Shown: piece after piece, positions 26,411 to 35,894 of the stretch
How positions within the stretch are numbered: position 1 is the stretch's first letter
Layout: every line of letters starts with the position of its first letter
From: Dethiothermospora halolimnae
Lineage (GTDB): Bacteria > Bacillota > Clostridia > Tissierellales > VENL01
DNA: 56,851 nucleotides
Reading direction: 5' to 3'
Assembly: GCF_037577855.1 (NCBI RefSeq)
Contig: NZ_JBAKFX010000022.1
Coordinates: 1 to 56,851 of the forward strand
Program-made: the position numbers and the translations under genes
Notes under the pieces: model-generated
What the model was told of the DNA's origin: nothing
Databases searched by the model: none
Seen by the model: the letters and a program-made list of their open reading frames with translations, nothing else

Positions 26411-28414
26411 CTATATACCCCTTGCTACTTCATATGAATCCCATATTGCATGCATAATATTTTTAACTTTTCTTGCATCCCCTAGAAGATAAACATCTCC
26501 TATTTCTTTTTCTAACTCTTTATATAATTCTCTTTGAGGTTTATAACCTACTGCCATTACTACTGTATCAGCTTTTAATGATATCTCTCCTTCTTTAGTT
26601 TCTATTAATACTCCCTCATTATTTATTGATTTAACAGTAGTGTTCGTTTTTATATCGACCCCATCATAATTAAGTAGGTCCTTAAGCATATCATAATTCA
26701 TAAATGGCATACTATGGGGACCCCCTAATATTTCAGAAGAAGCTTCTATAACTGTCACTTTTTTTCCCTTTTGTCTAAGCCAAAGAGCTGTTTCACAACC
26801 TACAAGTCCTGCTCCTATGACTATTATTTCATCCCCAGCTTTATCTTCATCTAATAATACATCACTTGCTGTTAACACATTATTATCATTAATACCTGGT
26901 ATATCTAAAATTATCGGAGTAGAACCAGTTGCAACTATCACTGTATCTGGGTTTTCATTTAACACTATATCCTTATTTACCTTTGCATTTAAGTTTATTT
27001 CTATATCTAGATCTGTTAATTGCTTTTCATACCATTTTACAAGGGCTCTATCATCTTCCTTAAAATCAGGTACTCCCCCTGGTATAATGTTGCCTCCTAA
27101 CTTATATCCCTTTTCATAAATGTTAACATTATGTCCCTTTATGGCACATACTCTAGCTGCCTCCATACCTGCAAGGCCTCCACCTATAATCATAACTTTC
27201 TTTTTATTAATGGCTGGTTCAATTCCATAGACTTTCTCCCTTCCTGCCGAAGGATTAACTGCACAGGATAGGTTTCCTCCTTCTCCTATTCTTCCCATAC
27301 ATCCATCATGACATGAAAGACATGGTCTAATATCTTCAAGATTATTTTGTCTAATTTTTTTAGGAACATATGGATCTGCTAAAAGAGCTCTACCAAGGGA
27401 CAGAGCATCGGTCTTTCCTTCTTCTATTGCCCTAGATGCTAAATCTGGATTTTCCATCCTTCCTGCTGCTAATACTGGTACATTTACAACCTTTTTTAAT
27501 TCTTCAGTAAGATGTAAGTACATCCCTTTTTCAAAATACATAGGTGGATGATTCCAATACCACGAATCGTATGTACCTGCATCTGCATTAAAGGCATCAT
27601 ATCCTGCTTCTTCAAGTATTTTTGCAGCCTCTAACCCTTCATCAAGGTCACGACCAAGTTCTTTGAAATCTTCATCAGGAAGTCCCCCTTGATTTATTCC
27701 CTTGATATAACTTTTAACACTATATCTTAATGAAACAGGAAAATCTTCTCCACATGTATTTTTTATAGCTTCTACTATTTCTGTTGTAAATCTTAATCTT
27801 CCCTTAAGATCTCCCCCATATTTATCTGTTCTGTTATTAAATAATGATATTGCAAACTGGTCAAGAAGGTAGCCCTCATGAACTGCATGAATCTCTACTC
27901 CATCAAAACCTGCCATTTTGGCAACCATTGCAGCTTCTGCAAACTTTTTAACATATGCTTCCACTTCTTTAGTAGTAAGCTCTCTACATTTAATTCTAGG
28001 ATCCCATTTATTTTCTATTGGTGATGGTGCTACAGCTTCACCCTCAAGTACTATGGGTAAAGCAACACGACCAAATCCTGCTGTTAACTGTAAAAATATC
28101 TTTGAATCGTATGCATGTACCCTTTCTGTCATTATCCTTCCAGTTTTTATAAAGTTTGCTGGATTTAGTGTAGGACAAGGCATAGATGGCATGGCACACT
28201 TTTCTATTTCATTTTCCACATAACATATGCCAGTCATTATAAGTCCTGTTCCCCCTTTTGCCCTTTCTACATAATAATCTATAGCCTTTTGATTAAAGGC
28301 TCCATCCTTCTCACAAAGTCCCGCTGGTCCCATTGGAGCCATAGTAAATTTGTTTTTTATTTCACAATTACCAATTGAAAAAGGTGCAAAAAGATTTGAA
28401 TACTTTTCTTTCAT
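26411..28414 (-). CDS. FadH-type NADH:flavin oxidoreductase (2-enoate / 2,4-dienoyl-CoA reductase)
   Basis: A 667-residue three-part flavoenzyme. An Old Yellow Enzyme TIM barrel (about 1-330) begins with LFAPFSIGN and contains the EIHAVHEGYLLDQF segment. A 4Fe-4S site follows with Cys spacing C-x2-C-x3-C-x11-C (starting CLSCHDGC). Then come FAD- and NAD(P)-binding domains with VMIIGGGLAGMEAA and IIVIGAGLVGCETA. Such enzymes reduce 2-enoates or dienoyl-CoA in anaerobes. The start is ATG 28414, with AGGGGG 11 bases upstream. The GTG twelve codons earlier has no site and falls at the promoter. It is divergent from a TetR gene, with an operator between them. Confidence 0.92.
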   Translation of the reverse strand: MKEKYSNLFAPFSIGNCEIKNKFTMAPMGPAGLCEKDGAFNQKAIDYYVERAKGGTGLIMTGICYVENEIEKCAMPSMPCPTLNPANFIKTGRIMTERVHAYDSKIFLQLTAGFGRVALPIVLEGEAVAPSPIENKWDPRIKCRELTTKEVEAYVKKFAEAAMVAKMAGFDGVEIHAVHEGYLLDQFAISLFNNRTDKYGGDLKGRLRFTTEIVEAIKNTCGEDFPVSLRYSVKSYIKGINQGGLPDEDFKELGRDLDEGLEAAKILEEAGYDAFNADAGTYDSWYWNHPPMYFEKGMYLHLTEELKKVVNVPVLAAGRMENPDLASRAIEEGKTDALSLGRALLADPYVPKKIRQNNLEDIRPCLSCHDGCMGRIGEGGNLSCAVNPSAGREKVYGIEPAINKKKVMIIGGGLAGMEAARVCAIKGHNVNIYEKGYKLGGNIIPGGVPDFKEDDRALVKWYEKQLTDLDIEINLNAKVNKDIVLNENPDTVIVATGSTPIILDIPGINDNNVLTASDVLLDEDKAGDEIIVIGAGLVGCETALWLRQKGKKVTVIEASSEILGGPHSMPFMNYDMLKDLLNYDGVDIKTNTTVKSINNEGVLIETKEGEISLKADTVVMAVGYKPQRELYKELEKEIGDVYLLGDARKVKNIMHAIWDSYEVARGI

Positions 28415-28451
28415 TTTAAATAACCCCCTTTTAATTTCTAAACATTTCACA

Positions 28452-28474
28452 GAACGTATTCGGTGAATAAGTTC
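28452..28474. promoter_or_regulatory. Palindromic TetR-type operator
   Basis: GAACGTATTC and GAATAAGTTC form two 10-base arms around a 3-base centre, with a single mismatch between the arms. It lies directly next to the -10 box of the reductase promoter, covering the start of transcription, and 106 bases before the TetR start codon. Repression of the reductase by the TetR protein is the likely role. Confidence 0.75.
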
Positions 28475-28503
28475 ATTATATCTTTTTGTTATTTTTATGT
28501 CAA
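28475..28503 (-). promoter_or_regulatory. Sigma-A promoter of the enoate reductase gene
   Basis: On the minus strand TTGACA (28503-28498) and TATAAT (28480-28475) are both perfect consensus boxes, separated by exactly 17 bases. The operator starts at the next base. Confidence 0.85.
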
Positions 28504-28580
28504 ACTTCTTTAATAAATTTATCAGAATTATATTCTATGTTATAATCTTTATGTATATTAAATATGTTAGGAGAACTAAA

Positions 28581-29180
28581 ATGAAAAAAGAAAATTTAAA
28601 CAAGCGTCAATTGCAAGCCATTGAAACCAGAAAAAAAATTTATGATACCGCTATTAAACTTATGGTAAAAGAGGGATACGATAATATCACAGTAAGTTCT
28701 ATTTGTAAATCAGCAAATGTTTCTGTAGGATCTTTCTATCATCATTTTAAATCTAAAGAGGGTATCATTATAGAAGCCTACAGAATCGTTGATAAATATT
28801 TTGAATCTAATGTTGCTAATAAGCTCAAAAGTAAAAATAATCTTGATAAAATAATAGAATTTGTAATCTATCAGGTAAACTATGCTAAGGAAATGGGAAT
28901 TGACCTTATGATTCAGGTTTATAAAAGTCAGATTCAAGCTGGCAATAGATTTTTTATTTCTAATGACCGCAGTCTCCCATCTATACTTAGGAATATTGTT
29001 GTCATTGGACAAAGTAAAGGAGAAATAACATCTTCAATGACTCCTCAAGAAATAACAGATTTTATCCTTAGATTCTCAAGGGGCATAATCTATGACTGGT
29101 GTGTTCATGATGGATCTTATGATATTGAAAAGGTCGCTAAGGACTCTATGAAAAAAGTCATTAATATCTTTAGACCATAA
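28581..29180 (+). CDS. TetR-family transcriptional regulator
   Basis: A 199-residue TetR protein. The N-terminal HTH domain (about 12-60) has TRKKIYDTAIKLMVKEGYDNITV and the recognition part ANVSVGSFYHHFKSKEGII. The C-terminal ligand domain is all-helical and not specific to a known subgroup. The start is ATG 28581, with TAGGAG eight bases upstream; an earlier in-frame ATG at 28497 lies in the promoter region. A TATAAT box at 28541-28546 may serve this gene. It is divergent from the enoate reductase and probably represses it, with an enoate or acyl-CoA-like inducer as the natural guess. Confidence 0.9.
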   Translation: MKKENLNKRQLQAIETRKKIYDTAIKLMVKEGYDNITVSSICKSANVSVGSFYHHFKSKEGIIIEAYRIVDKYFESNVANKLKSKNNLDKIIEFVIYQVNYAKEMGIDLMIQVYKSQIQAGNRFFISNDRSLPSILRNIVVIGQSKGEITSSMTPQEITDFILRFSRGIIYDWCVHDGSYDIEKVAKDSMKKVINIFRP

Positions 29181-29183
29181 CTC

Positions 29184-29221
29184 AAAACCCCTAGATATAG
29201 AGCTCTATATCTAGGGGTTTT
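29184..29221. terminator. Bidirectional terminator between tetR and the M14 peptidase
   Basis: A 38-bp perfect palindrome with arms AAAACCCCTAGATATAGAG and the complement, ending in TTTTTT on the plus strand and in a T-rich tract on the minus strand. It sits between two convergent stop codons. Confidence 0.9.
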
Positions 29222-29228
29222 TTAATTT

Positions 29229-30392
29229 CTACTTACTGTAAACCACTTTTCCTTCATACTTTATTATTGCTTTCTTATCCTTCTCTATAAAATCATTACA
29301 AAATGTTTTAGCCCTTTCAAGACTTTTATATTTTTGTACTAGTTTATTAGTGACAAAAACATTATATTTATATAAGTCCTTATATTTTAAAGCTTTGTTA
29401 CTAGTTATCAAAGGTATGGCCTTTGATCTTTTATATATTTTCCAAAAATCCTTTTCACTATATCTCCCATTGGCAAATTCCACTACCAATGAGGGTTTAT
29501 GTAACTTTACAGAGGTCCAACTTATATAGCCTTTTTTTGGCTTTTCATCTCTTTTTATATTATTTATATTAGGGTCAAGTCTAAATCTTGTATATCGTTG
29601 AATGGCCCTAGTCACATCCTTTAGCTCTTCTAGGTCCTGTCCCTTTTGATTTGTATACCAGTACAACACATGCCCCTGGGTATGATAGGAATAATACCCT
29701 ATATAGGGTTTGCTTATTGATAAATTTTTTAGTGCTATTACTTCCGGTTGAGACATGGGAAAATACCCTTTAAAGTGGGCATCACTGGGTCTATCTATTT
29801 CATATTTTTGTACCATGTCCCAGCTTACATTCCAGTTTCTATTTAAATCTACCCCTACTATATTTGCTTTCCATCTACTATCGGTATAGCTTATATTATT
29901 GGGATGGGGTTCTATATAACCTATGGCTTCCCTTAACATACTATCCTTTATACTATTTTTACCTTCTATAGTATAGTCTACTCCATCGGGATTTATCATT
30001 GGTACAAAGGTTATAGTTACTTGGTTTAATAATGCTTTTACATTATAACCATCTATTTTAGTATTATTTCTATATGCCTTTATGTAGTCCTTTATATTTT
30101 GTAATATTATATTGGTTGTTATTCTTTCTCTGGCATGTATAGAACCTCCTATTAATATTTCCACATTTCCATTACCTAATCTAACAGAATATATTTCCTT
30201 ATTATCATGGCTTTTACCTATAATATCTAGTTTTATTATATCTGGATTAGATTTTTCTAATTCAATTAAAATGTTTTTCATCATACTAGATGTTATTGGT
30301 TTTGTCGGATCAAAATCTGTGGCTGATACAGTAGATGATATAAATAGTAATATAATTAATAATATAGTCCCTTTAAGTCCATTTTTCAACAT
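29229..30392 (-). CDS. Secreted M14-family zinc carboxypeptidase
   Basis: The 387-residue precursor has an N-terminal signal peptide (a basic start, then GTILLIILLFISSTVSA, cleavage near residue 24). The zinc site begins with His86 and Glu89 (GGSIHARER). The substrate-binding NRNW motif (DLNRNWNVSW) and a later His (YYSYHTQGH) follow. The catalytic Glu is in SLVVEFANG. M14 enzymes remove C-terminal residues or, in the gamma-D-glutamyl-diamino acid subgroup, cut peptidoglycan stem peptides. No SH3 or LysM wall-binding domain is present. The gene appears monocistronic, with GGGGGAG before the ATG. Confidence 0.88.
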   Translation of the reverse strand: MLKNGLKGTILLIILLFISSTVSATDFDPTKPITSSMMKNILIELEKSNPDIIKLDIIGKSHDNKEIYSVRLGNGNVEILIGGSIHARERITTNIILQNIKDYIKAYRNNTKIDGYNVKALLNQVTITFVPMINPDGVDYTIEGKNSIKDSMLREAIGYIEPHPNNISYTDSRWKANIVGVDLNRNWNVSWDMVQKYEIDRPSDAHFKGYFPMSQPEVIALKNLSISKPYIGYYSYHTQGHVLYWYTNQKGQDLEELKDVTRAIQRYTRFRLDPNINNIKRDEKPKKGYISWTSVKLHKPSLVVEFANGRYSEKDFWKIYKRSKAIPLITSNKALKYKDLYKYNVFVTNKLVQKYKSLERAKTFCNDFIEKDKKAIIKYEGKVVYSK

Positions 30393-30580
30393 AATGACTC
30401 CCCCTTTGTAGTGTCTTAAGTCTTTTTAGTCATATTGATTAATAAAACTATAATATCATGTTTCTCCATTTTTTTCTAGAGTTCGACACTTATTTTATTA
30501 TATGTAATTATATTATTATTATTTTATGACTAAAATGTTTATAAAATTAGAGAAAGCATTTTCTAATATTATAATTTAAG

Positions 30581-30632
30581 TATAACTATCAACAAAGCCT
30601 AGATACGTATCTAGGCTTTGTTGATAGTTATA
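30581..30632. terminator. 52-bp perfect palindrome after the chemoreceptor gene
   Basis: Arms of 26 bases (TATAACTATCAACAAAGCCT, then AGATAC, and its exact complement) with no loop mismatch, starting 13 bases beyond the stop codon of the chemoreceptor. It probably ends that minus-strand transcript. Confidence 0.85.
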
Positions 30633-30645
30633 CATTGTCAAACAT

Positions 30646-32721
30646 CTATATTTTAAACTTCTTTATCATATCATTTAGTTTAGCAGACATTTGGGATAGT
30701 AAGTAAATATTATTGAAAACATCTTCTACACAACTGTCCTGCTGTTGTACTGAAGCTGTTGTCTCCTCTATACTTGCAGAATTTTCTTGAGATATAGCTG
30801 CTATCTTTTCTATTCCAACATTTATTTTTTTACTATTGTATTCCATATTATTTAAGCCCTTGGACATAATTTTTATCTTATCTATCATTTCATTTATTTC
30901 TAAATTTATATTATTAAAATATTCTCCCGTTATTTTAATTTGCTCTCTCCCTTTTTTGACCTGTTGATATGTACTATCTAATGATTCTGTTACTACACTA
31001 GATTCATTTTGCATGTTTTTTATTATTTCAGATATATCAATTACATTTATACTTACTTCTTCTGCCAACTTTCTTATCTCTTCTGCAACCACACCAAAGC
31101 CTTTACCGGACTCTCCAGCTCTAGCAGCTTCAATGGCTGCATTTAATGCTAAAAGATTAGTTTGTTCCGAAATATTGTTTATTACTTGGACTAGTTTCGA
31201 TATTTCTTGGGATTTTTTATCTAGGTGCTTAACCTTTTCAACTGACTTATATACATATTCATTTATACTTTCCATTTTCTTTATGGATTTTAACATTTCG
31301 TCCTTTCCTTCATTGGAAGTATCCAAGACAGTTTTAGAAGATTGTTCCAACGAACTTCCTTGAGTGCTGGATTTTATTATTTGAGTGTCAAGACTGTGTA
31401 TTGCATTTGCTATATTTGTAGATGAACTTGCCAGCTCTTCAGCTCCATTGGCCATTGCTTCCATGGTAGAAGCTATTTGATTACTGCCCGCTTTAATTTC
31501 AGTACTGGCTTTACTTAATTTGTCACTCTGAGTATCTATTTCTTTAGATGCGTTTATGGTTTCTTCAATTATATTTTTAAGGCCTTTAGTCATACTATTC
31601 ATGGCCTTTGCCAATTCTCCCAGTTCATCATTTCTCTTAATATTAAATTCCTGACTTAGATCACCATTAGATACTTTTATTACTTTATTTTTAAGTTTAA
31701 TAAGGGGGTTAGATATATTCTGAGAAATAACAATAGATAGTATTATAACTACCATTAGGGTTAGTATTCCTAACACTAAATTAAAACTCTTTAATTTTTC
31801 TATAGATTCCAAAGCGGTTTCTGTTGGTTGACTTACAATTAGCCCCCATGAAAATCCTTTAAAACTTTTATATCCGTCACTTTTTATATATCCTGTGATC
31901 ACTTCTTCTCCTTTAATATCCTTATCCTTAAAATATCCTAATTCTCCCGGTTTTATTTTAGTAATTTTTTTATATCCACTGGATTCTTTATTTATCTTAT
32001 GTTCTGTTAAATCAACATTTATACTGGCACCTGAGACTGTATCAGCCAACTTAGTTCCATCATCTTTTATTAGTTTAACTAATGTGCCTTCAGCTGAACC
32101 GTTGTTAACAATTTCCCACACAGTTTTAAATCTAAAATTTCCTTGTAATACCCCTCTTTTTTCTTTATTATCATCTATAATAGGTACATTTATCCCCATA
32201 ACATATTCTTTAAGTTCTTCATCATATTCTAACTTTTCAAATGATACTTCTTTGCTTAAAACCTCTTTCCACCATTTTGCATCTTTTTTAATAAATTTAG
32301 ATTTTCCACCTTTAGTAGACTCAACTATACGCCCCTCTTTATCAATAATAATAAAACTTGAAAAATAACCTGATTTCTCTACTTCTTTGTTGAGATATTG
32401 CCTGGTCTTATTAGCTATAAACACCCCTAATTCTTCTCCCTTTTTTTTAAGTGTTGACTTTTTAACAGAGTTTATAACTGTAGGAGAGATACTTATTGAC
32501 TCAAGATCTTTTACTCTCTCATATATTAGTTGATCCACTTTTTCCATATGCATAGCTGCAAAGTTTTTCACCTTAACCCCTATTTCTCTTTCTAAAGCTT
32601 TAGATGAATTAATGTATGTAAAAGCTCCTATTAATAATATGGGTATAAGTGCTATGATGCCAAAATAAAAAATTAACTTTATCTTAATACTACCAAGTGC
32701 CTGTCTCTTATTGTTTTTCAT
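30646..32721 (-). CDS. Methyl-accepting chemotaxis protein
   Basis: A 691-residue transmembrane receptor. TM1 is at about 13-33 (IKLIFYFGIIALIPILLIGAF), then an extracellular double-Cache-like sensor (about 40-305) with FSSFIIIDKEGRIVEST and VMGINVPIIDD. TM2 is at about 312-332 (LVLGILTLMVVIILSIV), then HAMP (about 335-390) and a long helical signalling domain. The highly conserved hairpin tip (ISEQTNLLALNAAIEAARAG) and the following GFGVVAEEIRKLAEE identify the CheA/CheW contact region. Cache sensors commonly bind amino acids or small organic acids; the ligand is not known. AGGAGG precedes the ATG. No other chemotaxis gene is nearby. Confidence 0.93.
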   Translation of the reverse strand: MKNNKRQALGSIKIKLIFYFGIIALIPILLIGAFTYINSSKALEREIGVKVKNFAAMHMEKVDQLIYERVKDLESISISPTVINSVKKSTLKKKGEELGVFIANKTRQYLNKEVEKSGYFSSFIIIDKEGRIVESTKGGKSKFIKKDAKWWKEVLSKEVSFEKLEYDEELKEYVMGINVPIIDDNKEKRGVLQGNFRFKTVWEIVNNGSAEGTLVKLIKDDGTKLADTVSGASINVDLTEHKINKESSGYKKITKIKPGELGYFKDKDIKGEEVITGYIKSDGYKSFKGFSWGLIVSQPTETALESIEKLKSFNLVLGILTLMVVIILSIVISQNISNPLIKLKNKVIKVSNGDLSQEFNIKRNDELGELAKAMNSMTKGLKNIIEETINASKEIDTQSDKLSKASTEIKAGSNQIASTMEAMANGAEELASSSTNIANAIHSLDTQIIKSSTQGSSLEQSSKTVLDTSNEGKDEMLKSIKKMESINEYVYKSVEKVKHLDKKSQEISKLVQVINNISEQTNLLALNAAIEAARAGESGKGFGVVAEEIRKLAEEVSINVIDISEIIKNMQNESSVVTESLDSTYQQVKKGREQIKITGEYFNNINLEINEMIDKIKIMSKGLNNMEYNSKKINVGIEKIAAISQENSASIEETTASVQQQDSCVEDVFNNIYLLSQMSAKLNDMIKKFKI

Positions 32722-32861
32722 TTATTGTCCTCCTCTCCAAAATCATCGCTAACATATTCTACAAATTTTTATCCGACTTTCATATTATATATGAATCTTA
32801 ATGTTACTGTAAACAATTTTTGTTATATTAGGTTTTATTTATTTAACTAATTTAAAAATAA

Positions 32862-32901
32862 AGAGATAAGGGATACTCAATATTGAGTATCCCTTATCTC
32901 T
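32862..32901. terminator. Terminator after the methyltransferase gene
   Basis: A 40-bp perfect palindrome with arms AGAGATAAGGGATACTCAAT and the complement, directly beyond the methyltransferase stop codon. Confidence 0.85.
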
Positions 32902-32902
32902 T

Positions 32903-33796
32903 TTATAGATTTTTAGGATTATATCCATAGGAAATAAACATTCCATTGCTAACTACAATACTAGACTTTTCTTGATTTTTATATAGATGATTGGAAATCT
33001 CAAGTCGACTTTCAAATTCATGTTCTGCTTCTTTTTCTGTAAGTCCCCTATCCACTAAATTTTTTACAAATTCCTCTTTATTTTCCCTTGACATCTTATT
33101 GGGATATTCCCCCGACATGGAAGCATATACCTTATTTTTATACTCTATTTGGGATGCACTTATAAACTGGGCATGGTCATTAACCCTTATACCCACATTT
33201 TCAAGTCCTATCCTTTCCATATAAACAGGCAATTTCAATCCTATTTCGAAGTCTTTTCCTACTCTATCTAAACTATTTCTACGTAGTTTTTGCTCAATTC
33301 CCAATGTATTTAGTTTACCATAGTCCAATCCATCAATATAGATGGCTGCACCACTTACATCTCTGCTTAACTCTATGCAGATAACCATCCCTTCTGATTT
33401 TACTGACTTCTTCATCTTCTTTAATATGTTTATGGAATTAGGTATATGCTGTAATACCGTCTGACATATGGCAATATCGTACTTTTCTTTTGGTTCATAA
33501 TCATTTAAATCTGCCTCTATTAAATGGGTTTCATATTCCTTATCTTTAAATTTTTTCCTAGCTTCATCTAATAGCTTATCTCCCACATCTATTCCCGTGT
33601 ATACACTACCTTTAGGTAAAAGGGGCAATAATAATTCTCCTAAAAATCCAATTCCACAGCCAAAGTCAACTACGGATACAGGCTTTTTAATTTTCCAAAC
33701 CTTTTCTATTAAAAACTCCATATAGTCATTATTCCACCAGCTCATTCTAGAATTTTTTAAATATTCAACTGCATTATTCCAAATACTATCTCCCAT
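32903..33796 (-). CDS. Class I SAM-dependent methyltransferase
   Basis: The 297-residue protein carries AdoMet motif I (VVDFGCGIGFLGELL, about 40-54), the acidic residue after strand 2 (TGIDVGD), motif II-III (HLIEADLNDY), and DIAICQTVLQHIPN at the motif IV position. This indicates a small-molecule (Methyltransf_11/25 type) enzyme. The C-terminal third (about 190-297), including YKNKVYASMSGEYPN, is family-specific and unassigned. The gene stands 30 bases after the pncB stop in the same direction and may be the last gene of the NAD-salvage transcript. A link to nicotinamide chemistry would be speculation. Confidence 0.82.
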   Translation of the reverse strand: MGDSIWNNAVEYLKNSRMSWWNNDYMEFLIEKVWKIKKPVSVVDFGCGIGFLGELLLPLLPKGSVYTGIDVGDKLLDEARKKFKDKEYETHLIEADLNDYEPKEKYDIAICQTVLQHIPNSINILKKMKKSVKSEGMVICIELSRDVSGAAIYIDGLDYGKLNTLGIEQKLRRNSLDRVGKDFEIGLKLPVYMERIGLENVGIRVNDHAQFISASQIEYKNKVYASMSGEYPNKMSRENKEEFVKNLVDRGLTEKEAEHEFESRLEISNHLYKNQEKSSIVVSNGMFISYGYNPKNL

Positions 33797-33826
33797 TATA
33801 TTATCACCCTATATGTTAATTTAATT

Positions 33827-35182
33827 TTAATTAACCCTTTCCAGTTCTTTATTGTCACAAGGTTTTCTACCTTTTTTAGATAAATTATACCATTTGTTAT
33901 GAATCTTAACCCTTACCACATCGGCGGTATAATCGTTATTAGTTTTTTTATCATTTTTAAGAAGACTTGAACCTACCCCATATACATCTACCGGTACTTT
34001 AAACTTCTCAAACCTTTTAATTTTTTCAACATCAAAACCACCGGTAACGATGATTTTTATATCTTCACACCACTTTTTTGCAACTTCCTTTTTCTTTGAC
34101 ATTATATCATTACATGTGAAATTGTTTTCCCAATCCATATAACCATTGTCTATTGCTTTTCTTAATCTCCATACAAGTTTAGGATTTACTCCAAAGTCAT
34201 CATCTGTATGGGGTTCTTCTATACATTTATCAATCATATTACCTGAGGTATCTGGTCTTACTCCATAAAGTTTGTATTTATCTGCTTCTTTAGTATCACC
34301 TTTTTCATAGGCTTCCCAATATTTTTCAAACATTTTAGCCATTACCTTTAAGGTTTCACCTACACAATCATTATGAAAATCTACCAATGCTATTCTGGGG
34401 GTTTCCACAGGCATAATCCTAGCAAATTGCATCATTGTTTCAGGGGTATTTCCTAGAAAAGAGGCTATTGTAGCATGGGCCACTGTTCCTCCTCCTCTAC
34501 CTCCCCACCATGAACCCTGTTCGTGGGTTGATACAAAGGCTGGCAATTCTTTTTTATGCATTTTATTATAGGTTTCTACAGCTATTTTATGGGCATAGCC
34601 ATGGATACCTTGCATTTTATAATGGGCAAATCTTGCAGGGAAGAAAAGTAGGTCCTTTCCCTCTGAAGCAACTAGAGTACTATATACATTAGTTGCTATT
34701 CTTGTGGGTTCAGATAATACTCCTAAAAGTACAGTTTCTAGATGGGCAAAATTCCTATATCTTCCCCTTATTTTTAAAACCGGTTTTACATTAAGGGGGT
34801 TGCCATCGTAGTCTACCATTGAACCATCCCTAACTGCTTCAACTTCTAGATTTTTATAGGTGTTAACAAAGTTACCATTCTCATCAAAATAACCTGTACC
34901 TTCTTCTAATATTGCCAAGGCTTCGTCTACACCAACTACAACACTAAAGGGCTTTCTTCTAGTGAAAAACTGCATTTCAAGTTCTAAGTTTCCATTCTTC
35001 ACCTCTGTTATATCTACATCTAATAAATCACTTTTATTGTCTCCAAATTTATAGTTTTCCTTAGCTAAAGCCGATAAAATCCTTGCTGTATTGTTTAAAT
35101 ATTCATCTGAAAACCACCCTGTTTTTACCCTTGAATCTATTTGAAATACTTCCTTTGGCAATCTTTGATCTCTATTGGTCAT
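33827..35182 (-). CDS. pncB: Nicotinate phosphoribosyltransferase
   Basis: The 451-residue sequence matches the PncB family: N-terminal QIDSRVKTGWFSDEYLNN, the STHEQGSWWGG region, LVDFHNDC, and GVRPDTSGN at the phosphate-binding site. It joins nicotinate with PRPP to give nicotinate mononucleotide, the Preiss-Handler entry to NAD. It is third in the operon, 15 bases after pncA, with GGGGGAG before its ATG. The upstream gene makes nicotinate and the first gene encodes an NrtR-like regulator, so the operon is a self-contained NAD-salvage unit. Confidence 0.9.
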   Translation of the reverse strand: MTNRDQRLPKEVFQIDSRVKTGWFSDEYLNNTARILSALAKENYKFGDNKSDLLDVDITEVKNGNLELEMQFFTRRKPFSVVVGVDEALAILEEGTGYFDENGNFVNTYKNLEVEAVRDGSMVDYDGNPLNVKPVLKIRGRYRNFAHLETVLLGVLSEPTRIATNVYSTLVASEGKDLLFFPARFAHYKMQGIHGYAHKIAVETYNKMHKKELPAFVSTHEQGSWWGGRGGGTVAHATIASFLGNTPETMMQFARIMPVETPRIALVDFHNDCVGETLKVMAKMFEKYWEAYEKGDTKEADKYKLYGVRPDTSGNMIDKCIEEPHTDDDFGVNPKLVWRLRKAIDNGYMDWENNFTCNDIMSKKKEVAKKWCEDIKIIVTGGFDVEKIKRFEKFKVPVDVYGVGSSLLKNDKKTNNDYTADVVRVKIHNKWYNLSKKGRKPCDNKELERVN

Positions 35183-35197
35183 GATCTGCTCCCCCTT

Positions 35198-35872
35198 TTA
35201 GTCTATTGACTTAACTACCTCTATTCCATTATCTATAAATTGATATAAACTAATTAAATTCATTAAATCTCCATTGTGAATATCCAAATCATAGGTATCC
35301 ACTGCATTTATCGGTACTATAACCCTTTTATCCAGATTCCTTTCATTGAAGTAAGCCTTTAAAGTTAGGGCAAATTGGCTTATACATATATCGGTACAGT
35401 CTCCAACTATAATAAAGTTATCAAAATCTTTATTTTCTAAAGCATCTTTCCAATCTATAAAGGCTTCATTTACAAATCCATTGGTGGAATTCTTTTTAAT
35501 AACTTTGTCAACCCCTAATTCCTCAATTTCCTTTACTAACTTACTTTCATCTGTATCCTCTATACAGTGCTTTGGTCTAAACTTAAGTTCTATAGAATCC
35601 TTTGTATGGTTATCTATAAAGGCTAGAGTATAAATATCTTTCATTATACATTTATTTTGTAATTTAGTTATAGGGGATATTAAATCATTCACCCTTGGGC
35701 TACTAAGTATTCCTTTCTTTGCAAAGCCATTAACCATATCTATTATGATTAAAATAGTTTTGTTTGAGTCTAGATTATCTATATTTAACTTTGGAGCCTT
35801 ATCTATCATATCTAACATACCTTCTAGTGATTTGACTCCATTTGTTAATAAACTTTCCTTATTTAACCTCAT
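35198..35872 (-). CDS. pncA: Isochorismatase-family nicotinamidase (PncA-like)
   Basis: A 224-residue cysteine hydrolase. The Asp of the triad is in LIIIDMVNGFAKKG (about 41-54), and the Lys candidate is in the region around LKFRPKHC. The Cys is in VGDCTDICISQFALTLKAYF, the hallmark of this family. It deamidates nicotinamide to nicotinate, the substrate of the next gene. The start is ATG 35872, with AAAGGGGG ten bases upstream. A longer frame to 35974 would overlap the upstream regulator gene and lacks a binding site. The family assignment is firm and the substrate follows from operon context. Confidence 0.87.
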   Translation of the reverse strand: MRLNKESLLTNGVKSLEGMLDMIDKAPKLNIDNLDSNKTILIIIDMVNGFAKKGILSSPRVNDLISPITKLQNKCIMKDIYTLAFIDNHTKDSIELKFRPKHCIEDTDESKLVKEIEELGVDKVIKKNSTNGFVNEAFIDWKDALENKDFDNFIIVGDCTDICISQFALTLKAYFNERNLDKRVIVPINAVDTYDLDIHNGDLMNLISLYQFIDNGIEVVKSID

Positions 35873-35894
35873 AGTTATAAAACCCCCTTTATAA

